A stretch of 64,000 nucleotides of DNA, taken from assembly GCF_910592395.1 (NCBI RefSeq), contig NC_088310.1, forward strand, positions 16,997,501 through 17,061,500, given 5' to 3'. Below are positions 1-10,593 of this stretch, one piece after another. How positions within the stretch are numbered: the first letter of the stretch is position 1; each line of letters opens with the position of its first letter. Position numbers and translations under genes: made by a program. Below the pieces are notes generated by a model. The model did no database searches, was not told the DNA's origin, and saw only the letters and a list, made by a program, of their open reading frames with translations. Origin of the DNA: Lineus longissimus (lineage: Eukaryota > Nemertea > Pilidiophora > Heteronemertea > Lineidae).

Positions 1-258
1 AAATCTGTCACAAAAATGTTGCTGTGTGTATCCTTTGCTTTCCTGATTCAAATCGGTCCACTAGCCGTTTACAACAATGTGCGCCTAAGGTATCTGGGAT
101 TCGGGCCAGTTGGCAGGGCGGCCATGTCCGCCCTTTACCCACTGGTGTACATGATGCAGGCATCCAATCATGCCTTAAACGTCTACTTATATTGTGCAGG
201 GGGAGGGAAACACTTCCGAGCTGAGTTTCTTCGAACTATGAAGTGTTCTTCAGCTTGA
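1..258 (+). CDS. Partial class A GPCR, C-terminal end (TM6-TM7), cut by window edge
   Basis: The frame is open from base 1 and ends at a TGA at 256-258, so the gene begins upstream of the window. The visible part has one hydrophobic segment followed by a short loop and a second helix ending in NHALNVYLYCAGGGKHFR, the TM7-helix 8 pattern of rhodopsin-class receptors (N..(L/I)Y followed by a basic stretch). It resembles the array receptors in general plan (NxxVNFFIYC then GKRFR) but the residues are clearly different, so it is a separate receptor lineage. A membrane-bound signalling role is inferred from the family; no ligand can be named. Confidence 0.6.
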   Translation, partial: KSVTKMLLCVSFAFLIQIGPLAVYNNVRLRYLGFGPVGRAAMSALYPLVYMMQASNHALNVYLYCAGGGKHFRAEFLRTMKCSSA

Positions 259-1980
259 TCCAACGCCCCGCAGTGTCATCGAAATCGCTTGACTCGCAGT
301 TTAAGGGTACGTAACACATATAAAGTCATTTTAAATAAAAATACTGATCGATGTCTAAATTGTCTATTTCGTAGCCTATGTCGTTGTAAATAAGATATAT
401 AGGGAGGCAGTACATGAATTAATCCCATCTCATTATTTTGTATAACCGCCAAGGATAATGAATGTACATGTACATGTAGTACCATTTTAGTATCATTTTC
501 GTGACCAACTCTGATCAGTGAATGATGCTAGCCTATCGGCGTCAAGTACACTGGGAATTAGTCAGGTTATAGTTCACTTGATCATTTCACAGCCTGTTCC
601 ATCACTGTTTCTGTGTCATTGAAAGCAATATTTTTAACATTGTGCTGTGGCCATTGGCATCAATTCTGTACTTTGTCTACGGACATCAAATTTATGAAAT
701 CATGTACTTCACATCTAATTTCAAATGTCCTGTCTAATATCACGGTTTTAGATATTTTTTTAATGGAGGAGTACTCCTTTTCTTGGAGACTACAGTACTC
801 TTCTACCTTCAGAGGATACCTCGTTAAGTTACCAATGGTATATCGAGGTAGTGCAGTTGAAATGCGTATATGTCACGCACCTAACGCGACGGAGCGCCTA
901 AAATGTCGGTTTTTGGGGTCCAAAAATGCCTCTGTTTCGGTCTACATTTTATCTCCATCCCCGCGGCTTTGGTGAGACAACCAATGCCTCCAGTTCGGTA
1001 TCAATACATTCCTAAAACTATTGCCGAACAAGTCTACAAAATCCTAACCAAACAAAGGCTTCCAACATGTTAGACCTAAGTCAGAAGTCAATGATATTTC
1101 CTATAACGTTCGCCATAAAATAAAACGTCCCAAATATTGAAAGTGTACCATAACTTGTGGTAAAAAATGCCTCAGCTGTGAGGCAACCAAGATTTGGAAC
1201 GACTGGCCAGATGACTGGCCATTTGATACGTGGGAAGCTGGAAATTGGAGTATTTCGCAAACAGACATGACATGGGAGGCTAAAAAAGATCTGTGCCATG
1301 TGTTCCTTTTCAATCACCGTGCAGAACATTCGTGTTGTTTTAACCATATGAATATGCATATTGTGATCAATTTGTATATGTTTATGTGTTGTTATTAAAA
1401 ATAATGTTAGATATCGGTCAATTTACACGTTGTTACGTTATTATATATCATGTATCTCGCATGTATCGTGCCGATGAAAATAAAGTTTATTACAAAACTT
1501 TTTATTTGCTTTGAATTTAATCTTTTTTTGAAGTAATATTCTGAGATCGTGTTTTTCTCTGCATGTTAAGTTGGCTTGCCAATTCAGATAGTCGAACGTA
1601 TCTTGGCCGCATGCTATCAGTGTTCGGCCCTTAATCCCCCATTGGTCTCTCCTAATGAGTTTTCGAATCGTAAATCACTGTTACACCCCGTCAAGGAGTG
1701 CGAAAATCGTCCTTGTCTGTCCGAAAACAGATAGGATACATTGCCTCGTCTAAACATTGTAGGTTTAGAAGCATTTTAAACTCTCATATCAGTTGACAGT
1801 CACTTATAACGATACGATATATATCTTTACCTCAGACCTTAGAACGGTGACGGGCAGGATCGTTATCTCATCCCCACCAGTGATATACTGTAAAGTGAAT
1901 AATGTAAAATGGAATATATCTACATATACTTGATGAACATGTTGAACATCGCACGCAATGAAACAGCCACAAACCGTCTG
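259..1980. other. Intergenic, no gene recognised
   Basis: AT-rich sequence between the first receptor fragment and the array. Short ORFs in all frames look random and none carries a recognisable domain. A short alternating TACATG run lies near 467-477. Confidence 0.5.
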
Positions 1981-1983
1981 TAA

Positions 1984-2840
1984 CTTCATTATCGAAGTTT
2001 GTGCAGTGCCCTCATTATCTACCCATTGACAATGATAGACAGAAAATATTAACCCCAAGGCGCTATTCAGTGTTTCGAGAACTTCTCTACAGTGAACAAA
2101 AAACGGCAGCACGATCGGTTTGTAAATTGATGCGACTACTGCGAAAATGAGAAATCAATTTAACTTTTTCTGACAATCAATGTGTATATATGCAATGCGA
2201 GGCTTTGGTCACATCCCACATGCTTCAATGAGCATGTTTGAACTAATAGCATAACCTGATAAAATTCATTTTATCATTATTCTTCAGCGTTCGCGCTGCA
2301 CTTGGATGAGTTATTCTCTAGGTATAGTATTCGTGTTTCATGCAAGGCAGGATGCGCGTTTTTACGTGCCACTACGATAGGCGCCAGTTGGGTTAGTTGG
2401 CCTGGTGACTCCTTCTTTGGCGAGAAGTGTCCACGGAGGCGAATCATGTTTATCACATGCTGGGGTCGTTTGCTTGCCCTGGCATAAACAACAGCTACCA
2501 GGAACCTCGGTTTTACGTCTCATTCGAAGGACGGTAGAGAGCAAGGAATTTTACTAGTTGTTCCTTTAAACCCACCATTGTTCATCCAAATATTCAATCC
2601 TTGGTTCTCTCCGGGATCGAACCCGGGCCTTATTGCATGCAGCCACCCGTGTTGCTCTAAAGTGCCTTACTTATTCATGAGAGGTCACGCCATTGGAGAT
2701 CGCACCGATATACGACTGGGAAAAGCTGATAGATCGATGCCCTAGTGATGCGATCCGAACATTACCTTGGGAATCGATCGGTCAGGTTTTGGTCCGTGAA
2801 GAGTCATCTGATGTCTCTTCACGGACCAAAAGGGATGTTG
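1984..2840. repeat. Array spacer repeat, copy upstream of receptor A
   Basis: First of about ten copies of a spacer that precedes each receptor. It contains a T-arm-like box GGGATCGAACCCGG near 2612 and a 45-nt palindrome at 2787-2831. Right after the palindrome this copy jumps directly to the receptor-proximal block. About 330 bp present in other copies (5090-5420) are missing, with a shared AAAGGGATG at both breakpoints. Confidence 0.75.
2787..2831. repeat. 45-nt palindrome (hairpin), one arm mismatch
   Basis: Starts TTTTGGTCCGTGAAGAG and ends CTCTTCACGGACCAAAA with a single central base. Copies recur at 5045, 14876, 19608, 25620 and 60540, degenerate at 10351 and 51504, and split by an insertion at 22945 and 63858. 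Confidence 0.85.
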
Positions 2841-2987
2841 ACCGTTTTAGCCAAAAGTCGAAAAAATGACTTGTGATTTAGTGCTTATTGTACGACATGT
2901 CAAATGATTGATTCAGTCAAATGATGACTGTCAGTATGGTACCAACTGGCGAATTACTTGGAAGTGTACCGAAGCATTTGAGTTAAG

Positions 2988-4061
2988 ATGCTCTTTCATA
3001 GACAAATAAAGACAATAAATGCGACAATGGAGGACCTTTTTAATACCGCGACTACAACAGCACCACCAGAAATTATGGAGTGCCTTTCCGGATACAGAAT
3101 GAAGCCTTTTAACAGTGCTAGCAGATATCTTCGCTTCATCTTTCATGTGCCGTTGACGCTTATGATAACACCGCTTGGTCTGATTGGGAATTGTTCGGCT
3201 TTTATCGTCATTGGTCGTGAGCGGCCTTATACATCAACCTCGATTTTTCTCCAAACAATGGCCGTGGCCGATAGCGTGACATTAGTGGCGTGGTTTTTAC
3301 GGGAGACCACGAGAGGAATAAGTTATCATGTGGTTTCAATCAACACGTATATGGAATTTTATAATGAGGCGTTTATGTATATCAGACCCGTGATGTGGTT
3401 TAGCAAAACAGTCTCCGTCTACGTCACCATATGCGTCGCAGTCGAGCGGTTCATAGCTGTCTGCAGACCGTTAAAGGCAGCTTCGGTTTGTACCAGAAGG
3501 AACGCATATATCGCTGTTGGCTGTGTGCTCAGCTTTGCTTTCACCTATCGCCTGCCGATACGATTTGGCTACACGGTCAACTATCGTTACGACCCTTGCG
3601 TTGGGAGAATGAGACCAAAGTGGGGCCGTTCAGGGCTAGGTAAAAATCCAATTTTCGATCTTGTTTACGAGAATACCTTTACAGTAATACTAGATGCAAC
3701 TTTACCAATCACTCTCCTGACGGTCATCACATACTCTGTGCTCACCGCACTGAGAGACTCAAGGATGAAAATGTCAGAAGGTTTAGTCCGTGGCACCCGA
3801 AATATTCGAACGAATTCGGCCACAACCAGGGTGATGTCGGTGGTGATAGTGTTTATAATACTAGAAACACCAGGGGCTGCAAATGAAATAGTCAGAATAC
3901 TCAAAAACTACGCATCGGTAGATATAAACTACACCTGGAGCGACCCGATTCATTCAATTTGCCGTTTCTTGTCAATATCCAATTGCTTCGTTAATTTCTT
4001 TATTTATTGTGCGACTGGGAAACGGTTCAGGAGAGGTGTAATGGATCTGTTCTGCGGATAA
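2988..4061 (+). CDS. Class A GPCR, FMRFamide-receptor-like (array copy A)
   Basis: Single-exon open frame of 357 aa. Seven hydrophobic segments are visible: TM1 with LIGNC, TM2 with VADSVTL (D2.50), TM3 ending VAVERFIAVCRPLK (ERF in place of DRY), TM6 with ILETPGA and TM7 NCFVNFFIYC followed by the basic helix 8 GKRFRRGV. The TM7 pattern resembles FMRFamide-type receptors rather than classic NPxxY. The paralogue start codon (MKTINATMEDL) is ATA here, so the upstream in-frame ATG at 2988 (MLFHRQ) or the later MEDL ATG would be used. Consensus N-glycosylation site NAT lies near the N terminus. It is expected at the plasma membrane coupling to G proteins; the ligand is unknown. Confidence 0.85.
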   Translation: MLFHRQIKTINATMEDLFNTATTTAPPEIMECLSGYRMKPFNSASRYLRFIFHVPLTLMITPLGLIGNCSAFIVIGRERPYTSTSIFLQTMAVADSVTLVAWFLRETTRGISYHVVSINTYMEFYNEAFMYIRPVMWFSKTVSVYVTICVAVERFIAVCRPLKAASVCTRRNAYIAVGCVLSFAFTYRLPIRFGYTVNYRYDPCVGRMRPKWGRSGLGKNPIFDLVYENTFTVILDATLPITLLTVITYSVLTALRDSRMKMSEGLVRGTRNIRTNSATTRVMSVVIVFIILETPGAANEIVRILKNYASVDINYTWSDPIHSICRFLSISNCFVNFFIYCATGKRFRRGVMDLFCG

Positions 4062-4089
4062 AAAAGTACGCTCACTTGAATATTGAATA

Positions 4090-5205
4090 AACATTATTCA
4101 AGCTATTGAATTTTTGCACCGGGTAACAATAACATGCCGCAGTGATGCCCCAGCAATATGCATGTTTGACCAATAGAGGTTATGAAGAAAAAATGCCCCT
4201 TTTCTGCAGTGAATATTTTGAGTTGGTAGATAGATCTTGAGTCTGTGGCTTCGTTATCAAAGTTTGTACAGTGCCCTAATTATTAACCCATGGACAATGA
4301 TAGACAGAAAATATTAACACCAAGGCGCTGGTTAGTGTTTCGAGAACTTCTCCACGGTGAACAAAAACGGCAGCACGATCGGTTTGTAAATTGATGCGAC
4401 CATTGGGAAAAATTAGAAATCAATTTAACTTTTTCAGACAATCAATGTGTGTATACAATGCGCGGCTATGCTAGCATCGGCATGCTTCAATGACCATGTT
4501 TAAACTTACAGCATAAACTGATGAAACTCATTTTATTATCGTTATTCAGCGTTCGCGCTGCACTTGAATATGTTATTATCTAGGTAGTATTCGTCTTCCA
4601 AGGCCGGATGCGCGTTTTTACGTGCCACTACGATTAGGCACCAGTAAGGTTTATTGGCCTAGTGTCTCCTTCATTAGCGAGAAGAAGTGTCCACGGAAGT
4701 GAATCATTTTTATCACTTGCTGGGGTCATTTGCTTGCCCCGGCATAAACAAAAGCTACCAGGAACCTCGGTTTTACGCATCATTGAAGGACTGTAAGAGC
4801 AAGGAAATTTACTAGTTGTTCCTTGAAACCCACCATTGTTCATCCAAATATTCAATCCTTGGTTCTCCCCGGGATCGAACCTGGGCCTTATTGAATGCAG
4901 CCACCCGTGTTGCTCTAAAGTGCCTTACTTATTCATGAGAAGTCACGCCATTGGAGATCACACCGATATACGACTGGGAAAAGCCGACAGATCGATGCCC
5001 AAGTGATGCGATCCGAACATTACCTTGGGCATCGATCGGTCAGGTTTTGGTCCGTGAAGAGTCATCTGATGTCTCTTCACGGACCAAAAGGGATGCAACC
5101 TGGTTGGATATTTTGGGTGGGCTTACAAATTTCACTATACGTAATGAGCGATAATTCATGCACTCTATAATCGATTGCATTATCATTTATCGATAGACCG
5201 CATGG
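4090..5205. repeat. Array spacer repeat between receptors A and B
   Basis: Full-length spacer copy: GCGGGTAACAA start region, T-arm-like box near 4868, an imperfect hairpin around GATCGATGCCCAAG/CTTGGGCATCGATC (4991-5038) and the 45-nt palindrome at 5045-5089. It matches 24690-25780 closely. Confidence 0.75.
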
Positions 5206-5389
5206 GATGTCGTTTTAATCAACCCTCTTTAGTCTCACGGTCTCTTAAACACTCGGAATAAAATTGAATAGAACTTACGATTAAATCAAAACTTTCAACA
5301 AAATTAAAAGTATCCTCATGTACATGTTCATGCTCCCAGTAATAATCTGTTGAGGTCAAAGTTATTTTTGACAATTACCTTCAAAGTCC

Positions 5390-5596
5390 TAAGCCCCCCC
5401 CCCCCCCAACCCCGATATAAAGGGATGTTGACCGTTTTAGCCAAAAGTCGAAAAGATGACTTGTGATTTAGTGCTCATTGTACGACATGTCGAATGATTG
5501 ATTCGGTCAAATGATGACTGTCAGTATGGTACCAACTGGCGAATTACTTGGAAGTGCGCCGAAAACTTTCCAATTAAGATTCTCTTTCATAGATAA
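5390..5596 (+). promoter_or_regulatory. Conserved receptor-proximal upstream block (possible promoter)
   Basis: A block running from a C-rich tract (about 5394-5408) through GGGATGTTGACCGTTTTAG to the receptor start. It is conserved with the same order and spacing at 2833-2987, 15235-15426, 19975-20164, 23410-23612, 25870-26050 and 60895-61089. Promoter activity is only inferred from position and conservation; it could simply be duplicated with the gene. No clear TATA box was seen. Confidence 0.3.
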
Positions 5597-6660
5597 ATGA
5601 AGACAATAAATACGACAATGGAGGACCTTTTTAATACCGTGACTGCAACATCACCACCGGAAACGGTGAAGTGCCTTCCCGGACACAGAATGAAGCCTTT
5701 TAACAGTGCCAGCAGATATCTTCGCTTCATCCTTCATGTGCCGTTGACGCTTATGATAACACCGCTTGGTCTGATTGGGAATTGTTTGGCTTTTATCGTC
5801 ATCGGTCGTAAGCGGCCTTATACATCAACCTCGATTTTTCTCCAAACAATGGCTGTGGCCGATAGTGTGACTTTGGTAGCGTGGTTTTTACGGGAGTCCA
5901 TGAGTAGAATAAACTACTTGGTAGCTTTAATCACCACGTATACTATATGGAATTCTATGATGAGGCGTTTATGTATATCAGACCCGTGATGTGGTTTAGC
6001 AAAACAGTCTCCGTCTACGTCACCACATGCGTCGCAGTCGAGCGGTTCATGGCTGTCTGCATATGTAGACCGTTAAAGGCGGCTTCGGTTTGTACCAGCA
6101 GGAACGCGTATGTCGCTGTTGGCTGTGTGCTCAGCTTTGCGTTTACTTATCGCCTGCCGATACGATTTGGCTACACGGTAAACTACCAGACGCCCCTTGC
6201 GTTGGGAGAATGAGACCAAAGTGGGGCCGTTGAGAGCTAGGTCAAAATCCAATTTTCGATATTGTTTACGAGAATACCCTATCAGTAATAGTAGATGCAA
6301 CTTTACCAAGCACTCTCCTGACCGTCATCACATACTCGGTGCTTACAGCACTGAGCTATTCAAGGATGAAAATGTCTAAAGGGTTAGTCCGTGACACCCG
6401 AAATATAGGAACGAATTCGGCCACAACCAGGGTGATGTCGGTGGTGATAGTGTTCATAATACTAGAAACACCAGGGGCTGCAAATGAAATAGTCAGAATA
6501 CTCAAAAACTACGCATCTGTAAATATAGACAACAACTGGAACAGTCCTTTGAACGAGGTTAGCCGCTTTTTTCAATATCCAACTGCTTTGTTAATTTCTT
6601 CATTTATTGTACGACTGGGGAACGGTTCAGGAGAGGCATAATTGATCTGTTCCGCATGAG
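5597..6660 (+). pseudogene. GPCR pseudogene, array copy B (paralogous empty site for the Maverick)
   Basis: Opens as MKTINTTMEDLFNTVTAT and follows the family through TM2. A short insertion after ACGTAT (near 5941, ACTAT) then shifts the frame. The TM3-TM4 part continues in another frame from about 5947, with a small extra stretch near 6060 and a further frame change near 6187, and TM5-TM7 continues at about 6339-6641. It lacks the normal C-terminal frame. The ACTAT lesion is shared with copy B' at 26392. The stretch GTCACCACATGCGTCGCAG (from about 6020) is the uninterrupted counterpart of the Maverick target site. Confidence 0.85.
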
Positions 6661-6767
6661 AAAATAGGTCACTCGCTTGAATTTTGTTTACAGTTTTTGT
6701 TTCTTGTGGTTTAGCTCTAGCATCCCCTTCAATTTGGTAAGTCGAGCTATTTCCGAGCATTTTGGCT

Positions 6768-7640
6768 TTCAGATACAGAACCACGAAGCCTTTTAACATT
6801 GCAATAGGAGATAGCTTCGCTTCATCCTTCATGTGCCATTGCCGATTAAACAACTTGGTCTGTCTGGGAACTGTTACATCAACCTCTACTTTTCTCACCA
6901 ATCAAAGTGTGACATTGCAAGCGTGGTTTTACGGCTGACCATGAGAAAAATTAACTATTATGTGGTTTGAATCACAACGTATATGGAATTTTATGATGAT
7001 GCGTTTACGCGATGTGGTTTAGCAAAACAGATGAGTCTACTTTACCGTGTGCGTCGCAGTCGAGAGGTTCATAGCTGTCTGTAGACAGTTAGAAGCCAGC
7101 TACGGTTTGTACCAACAGGCACTCGTATATTGCTATTGTCTGTGTGCTTTACTTTGCATTCATCTATCGCTTGCACAACCGAAGTAACTACACGGTCAAC
7201 TATACCTTCACGACCCTTGCGCGGGAATGATGAGATCGAAGTGGGGTCGTTCAGAGACACAGGTGAAAATCCAATTTTCGATATTGTTTAGGAGAATACG
7301 CTCACATTATTAATAGATACAGCCATACCAATCTCACTTCTGAGAGTCATCACTGCTCTTAGCGACTCGAGGGTAAAAATGTCATGATTTTTAACCCCTG
7401 TCGTCCGAAGTATAGGAACGCATTCGGCAAAAGCCAGGGTGTTGTCGGTGGTGATACTATTTATCAATACTAGAAACAGGAGGGGCAGCAAATGAAATAG
7501 TCTGAATACTCAAAAACTACTCATCGGTATAGACTACACCTGGAGCAGTCCTTTTTATTCAATTTGCCGTTTTTGCCAATATTCAATTATTTCCTCAATT
7601 TCTTGTGCGACTGGGAAACGGTTCAGGAGAAGTGTAATGG
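6768..7640 (+). pseudogene. Older degraded GPCR pseudogene
   Basis: Recognisable receptor pieces in order: TACAGAACCACGAAGCC, the TM2 region near 6905, GATGTGGTTTAGCAAAACAG near 7010, TM3 region GTCGCAGTCGAGAGGTTC near 7050, ECL2 region near 7200 and the tail GGTTCAGGAGAAGTGTAATGG near 7620. Many indels and stops. Its decay is deeper than in the neighbouring copy, so it is an older duplicate. Counterpart at 48525-49255. Confidence 0.75.
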
Positions 7641-8395
7641 AACTATCACTGGTCGCTTGGAACTGGATGGTGGTTCTAAATACAATAAGGTAAAAATGTC
7701 AGAAAGATAGTCGAAGGTCCAGGTAGGCTATCTTTGGGCATGGCTCATGAATTGACCAAACTGTCTTGCCTGATAGTTACGGTGTATATATCGGGATGTC
7801 AAATAATAATGTACCAAATTCCGAGTAGTTATTAGCAGCGTGCGAGGCGTTTATGATCTGGAATAGTAATTTAGCAGGTACCTAGATTGTTCTTAAAATG
7901 CTGGTTATCCTACTAATGTACATATCTATGATCTCTGATCCCTGATTTCTGTATACTCTATAAGCAACTAAAGAGCCGAAAAATAGAGTCTTTAAGAAGC
8001 CTTTCAAACACTGCGAATAAGTAAATGAAAGCACAATTACACGAAAACGCCTTCATTCTCTTCGGAAAACTTTGTCTGTACGGGGATCGATCTCACGACT
8101 GATGATTACAGTACATAGCACGTGTCAGTTTGACCCTTGATCGCATGAGATTGTCCCATTTTGATGCCAGTGATAACTGCTTGCACCCGGCGTCTCGGTT
8201 TATTTGCCCGATGAATATTATGGCATACTCCCGGCACGAACCATCTGGTGTCGATTGAGCCAATGCACAAACTCACTTAACCTTGTCATTTCCTCTTAAA
8301 ATAAAGCCTCTCGTATTGCAAACTGTTGGCTGGTTACCCTTGGGCATATTTCGATGTCAAATCTGAGACCGGTGCACTTCACCATTAGCTTTTTA
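7641..8395. other. Non-coding stretch
   Basis: No gene or convincing repeat recognised. It is absent from the B' unit, where the homologous sequence jumps from about 7513 to about 8413. Confidence 0.4.
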
Positions 8396-8496
8396 ACACC
8401 CCGAGAAGTCAACGCGAACGCCTTTCCCATTGTTCGACACAGTTATCGCGATGTCGAACAGTGGGATAGGTGTTCACGTTGGGGTTTCGGGGATTT
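8396..8496. repeat. Fold-back hairpin element
   Basis: Arms of about 45 nt face each other: GAACGCCTTTCCCATTGTTC on the left and, inverted, GAACAGTGGGATAGGTGTTC on the right, with outer arms ACCCCGAGAAG / TTTCGGGG. Likely a small MITE-type element. Only part of the left arm survives at 49259 in the B' unit. Confidence 0.6.
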
Positions 8497-8764
8497 GCAA
8501 AAACTCCCTATTAGTCTTACTTTGGATCCGAGCTTTTGATATGTTTTTCTGCTTGGTCTGGGCTACTCACAAAGAAGTAGTAAAATAGGTCATTGGCAAT
8601 CCAAGATGGCGTCCGAGATGGCCGCCGTCATTTCATGTTTCTAGTTATAACTTGCTAAACACACAAACGAGGTTGGTAGTTTTGGTGACTAAACACGGGT
8701 TTTCAGGGTCGAGTAATCTACTAGTATTCAAGTCTAGTCATTATCAAATGTGTCAGTGGATTGC

Positions 8765-9093
8765 ATCATTTGTTATTGAAGTTACAGTGCCCTCATTATT
8801 TACCCCCATCGTCAGAAAATATTTACAGCAAAGCGCTATTAACTTTTTCGAGAACTCCTGTACTGCGTGAACAAAAAAACGGCAGCACGATCGGCTTGTA
8901 AATTGATAGGACAATTGCGAAAATTAGAAATCAATTCAACTCTTTCTGTCAACTAATGGATATGCGATGCGAGGCTTTGGTCACATCCCACATGCTTTAA
9001 TAAGCTTGTTTGAACTGATAGCCTAAACTGATGAAACTCATTGTTATTATCATTATTCAGCGTTCACGCTGCACTTGTATGTGTTATTCTCAG
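8765..9093. repeat. Array spacer repeat, left part, interrupted
   Basis: Spacer sequence from the CAGTGCCCTCATTATTTACC region to TGTGTTATTCTC, after which retrotransposon sequence begins. In the sister unit (49625-50213) the spacer continues further, so about 1 kb has been lost here. Confidence 0.6.
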
Positions 9094-9399
9094 AAAGTTC
9101 TTGGTCAGCCAGGCCTGTATGGATGTAAGACAGACATCTGCCCTATGACACTCGGATCTTACTGCGATGGCATCCCGAATTCTCTGAAGTGTTGTGTACA
9201 ACTGATTGTCATCGGCAAACCCATGTCTATTCAAGTTATGAGAATTTATCAAGCGGCCGAGTGGAAGAACGTAAATCAGGAACAAGAGGGGTCCCAGAAC
9301 AGAACCTTGTGGGACACCGCACTTGAGGGGACGAGGTGTTGATCGGTTTCTTTGGTAACGTACTGCATCCTGCCTGAGAGATACGGTTTAAAACACTCC
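9094..9399 (-). mobile_element. CR1/L2-like non-LTR retrotransposon fragment, part 1
   Basis: On the minus strand this encodes [14 protein letters not shown], the catalytic (F/Y)ADD box of reverse transcriptase, followed by [11 protein letters not shown]. The fragment continues at 10070-10175 after a nested insertion. Its counterpart at 50214-51326 is longer and uninterrupted. It is a truncated, dead copy. Confidence 0.75.
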
Positions 9400-10069
9400 T
9401 TATGAACAAGTTGCAGAGGGTGCAGAACGTGGCGGCCCGCATCATCACGCGCACCAAACGTCGAGACCACATCTCCCCTGCACTACGTGAGCTCCACTGG
9501 TTACCGGTTGAGCAGAGGGTGAACTATAAAATCTTCATGCACGTTTTCAAATGTGTGCATGGAATAGCGCCTGGCTACTTGTCAAGTCTGGTCAATATCT
9601 ATAGGCCAGGAAGAGACCTTCGGTCGGCTGATGACAATAGACCAGTATTTACTTCCAAGGGCCCGGAGCAAATATGGGGAGCGCTGCTTCTCATTCTCCG
9701 CAGCTGTTTTGTGGAATGGGGTCCCTTTTGAGGTCCGGTGTAATATATGTGAGTGTTTCCCGTGTGTGAGTGTTTCCCCTCATTGTTTGGGAACGCTCAA
9801 AAATAGATTGACAAGTTTTTCTGTGTATCCCCCCTATTGAAAAGTCGTGGTCTCTCTAGCTGCCTATTGTTTGGAAACACCGACACATGGGGAACAACCA
9901 CAGATGTTACACCGGCAGGCAAAGAGCCTTGCATCATTTCAAACGATGCTCAAGACCCATCTTTTTTCGATTGTAATTTTGTTATAAATATTGTAAAAGC
10001 GCCTTTGAACGGATTTAATCTGAAAAGGGCGCTTAAATTTAAACATGGTATATACATACATACATACAT
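9400..10069 (+). mobile_element. Nested 5'-truncated CR1/L2-like retrotransposon
   Basis: The plus strand encodes the C-terminal part of a CR1/L2-type reverse transcriptase: LQRVQNVAARIITRTKR, ELHWLPVEQRVNYKIF and APGYLSSLV. A frame change near 9640 follows, then SAAVLWNGVPFEVR. The 3' part is non-coding with GCGCC motifs and ends in a CATA microsatellite tail (10048-10069). ACTCC occurs on both sides (9395-9399 and 10070-10074), consistent with a 5-bp target duplication. The sister locus near 51215 lacks the insertion, so it came after the B/B' duplication. Confidence 0.8.
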
Positions 10070-10175
10070 ACTCCAGAGCCGAGCCATCAATACCTATGCA
10101 CTTCATCTGGTCCAGGAGGATACCGTGGTTGAGAGTGTCAATTCCAGCACTTAGGTCTAGCAGCAGAAGGATGAA
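10070..10175 (-). mobile_element. CR1/L2-like retrotransposon fragment, part 2
   Basis: Minus-strand translation gives LLLLDLSAGIDTLNHGILLD, the conserved palm segment of non-LTR reverse transcriptases (usually LLDLSAAFDT). It is the continuation of the fragment at 9094-9399. Confidence 0.7.
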
Positions 10176-10510
10176 CCCAGGCCTTATTGCGGGGTAGCCA
10201 CCAGTGTTGACAATCAAGCTTTAAAGCTCCATACTTATTAATGAGAAGTCACGCCATTGGAGAGCGCACCGATATACGACTGGGAAAAGCTGACAAATCG
10301 ATGCCCTAGTGATGTGATCCTAAGATAATTGGGCATCGATTAGTCAGCATTTGGACCGTGAACAGATATCTGATGTTTATTCACGGACCAAAAGGAATGC
10401 AACCTCGTTGGATATATGTGGTGAGCTTAAAAATCACACAAAAGGCAATGAGCGATAATTCTTGCACTCTATAATCGATTACACTATAAATTATCGATAG
10501 ACCGATTGGG
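10176..10510. repeat. Array spacer repeat, right part
   Basis: Spacer sequence resumes with a damaged T-arm-like box. A degenerate copy of the 45-nt palindrome lies at 10351-10394. Confidence 0.6.
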
Positions 10511-10593
10511 GCTGATGACTGTCAGTATGGTTCCAATTGAATTACTCGGAAATGTACCGAACCTTTCCAGTTAAAATACTCTTTCATAGATAA

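Noticed and set aside
613-975. 120-aa plus-strand ORF
   Set aside because: No recognisable motif, low-complexity surroundings, no paralogue in the array; treated as a chance frame.
2600-2660. A functional tRNA gene in the spacer
   Set aside because: Only a T-arm/B-box is convincing. No complementary acceptor stem, D-arm or anticodon arm of proper spacing was found on the minus strand.
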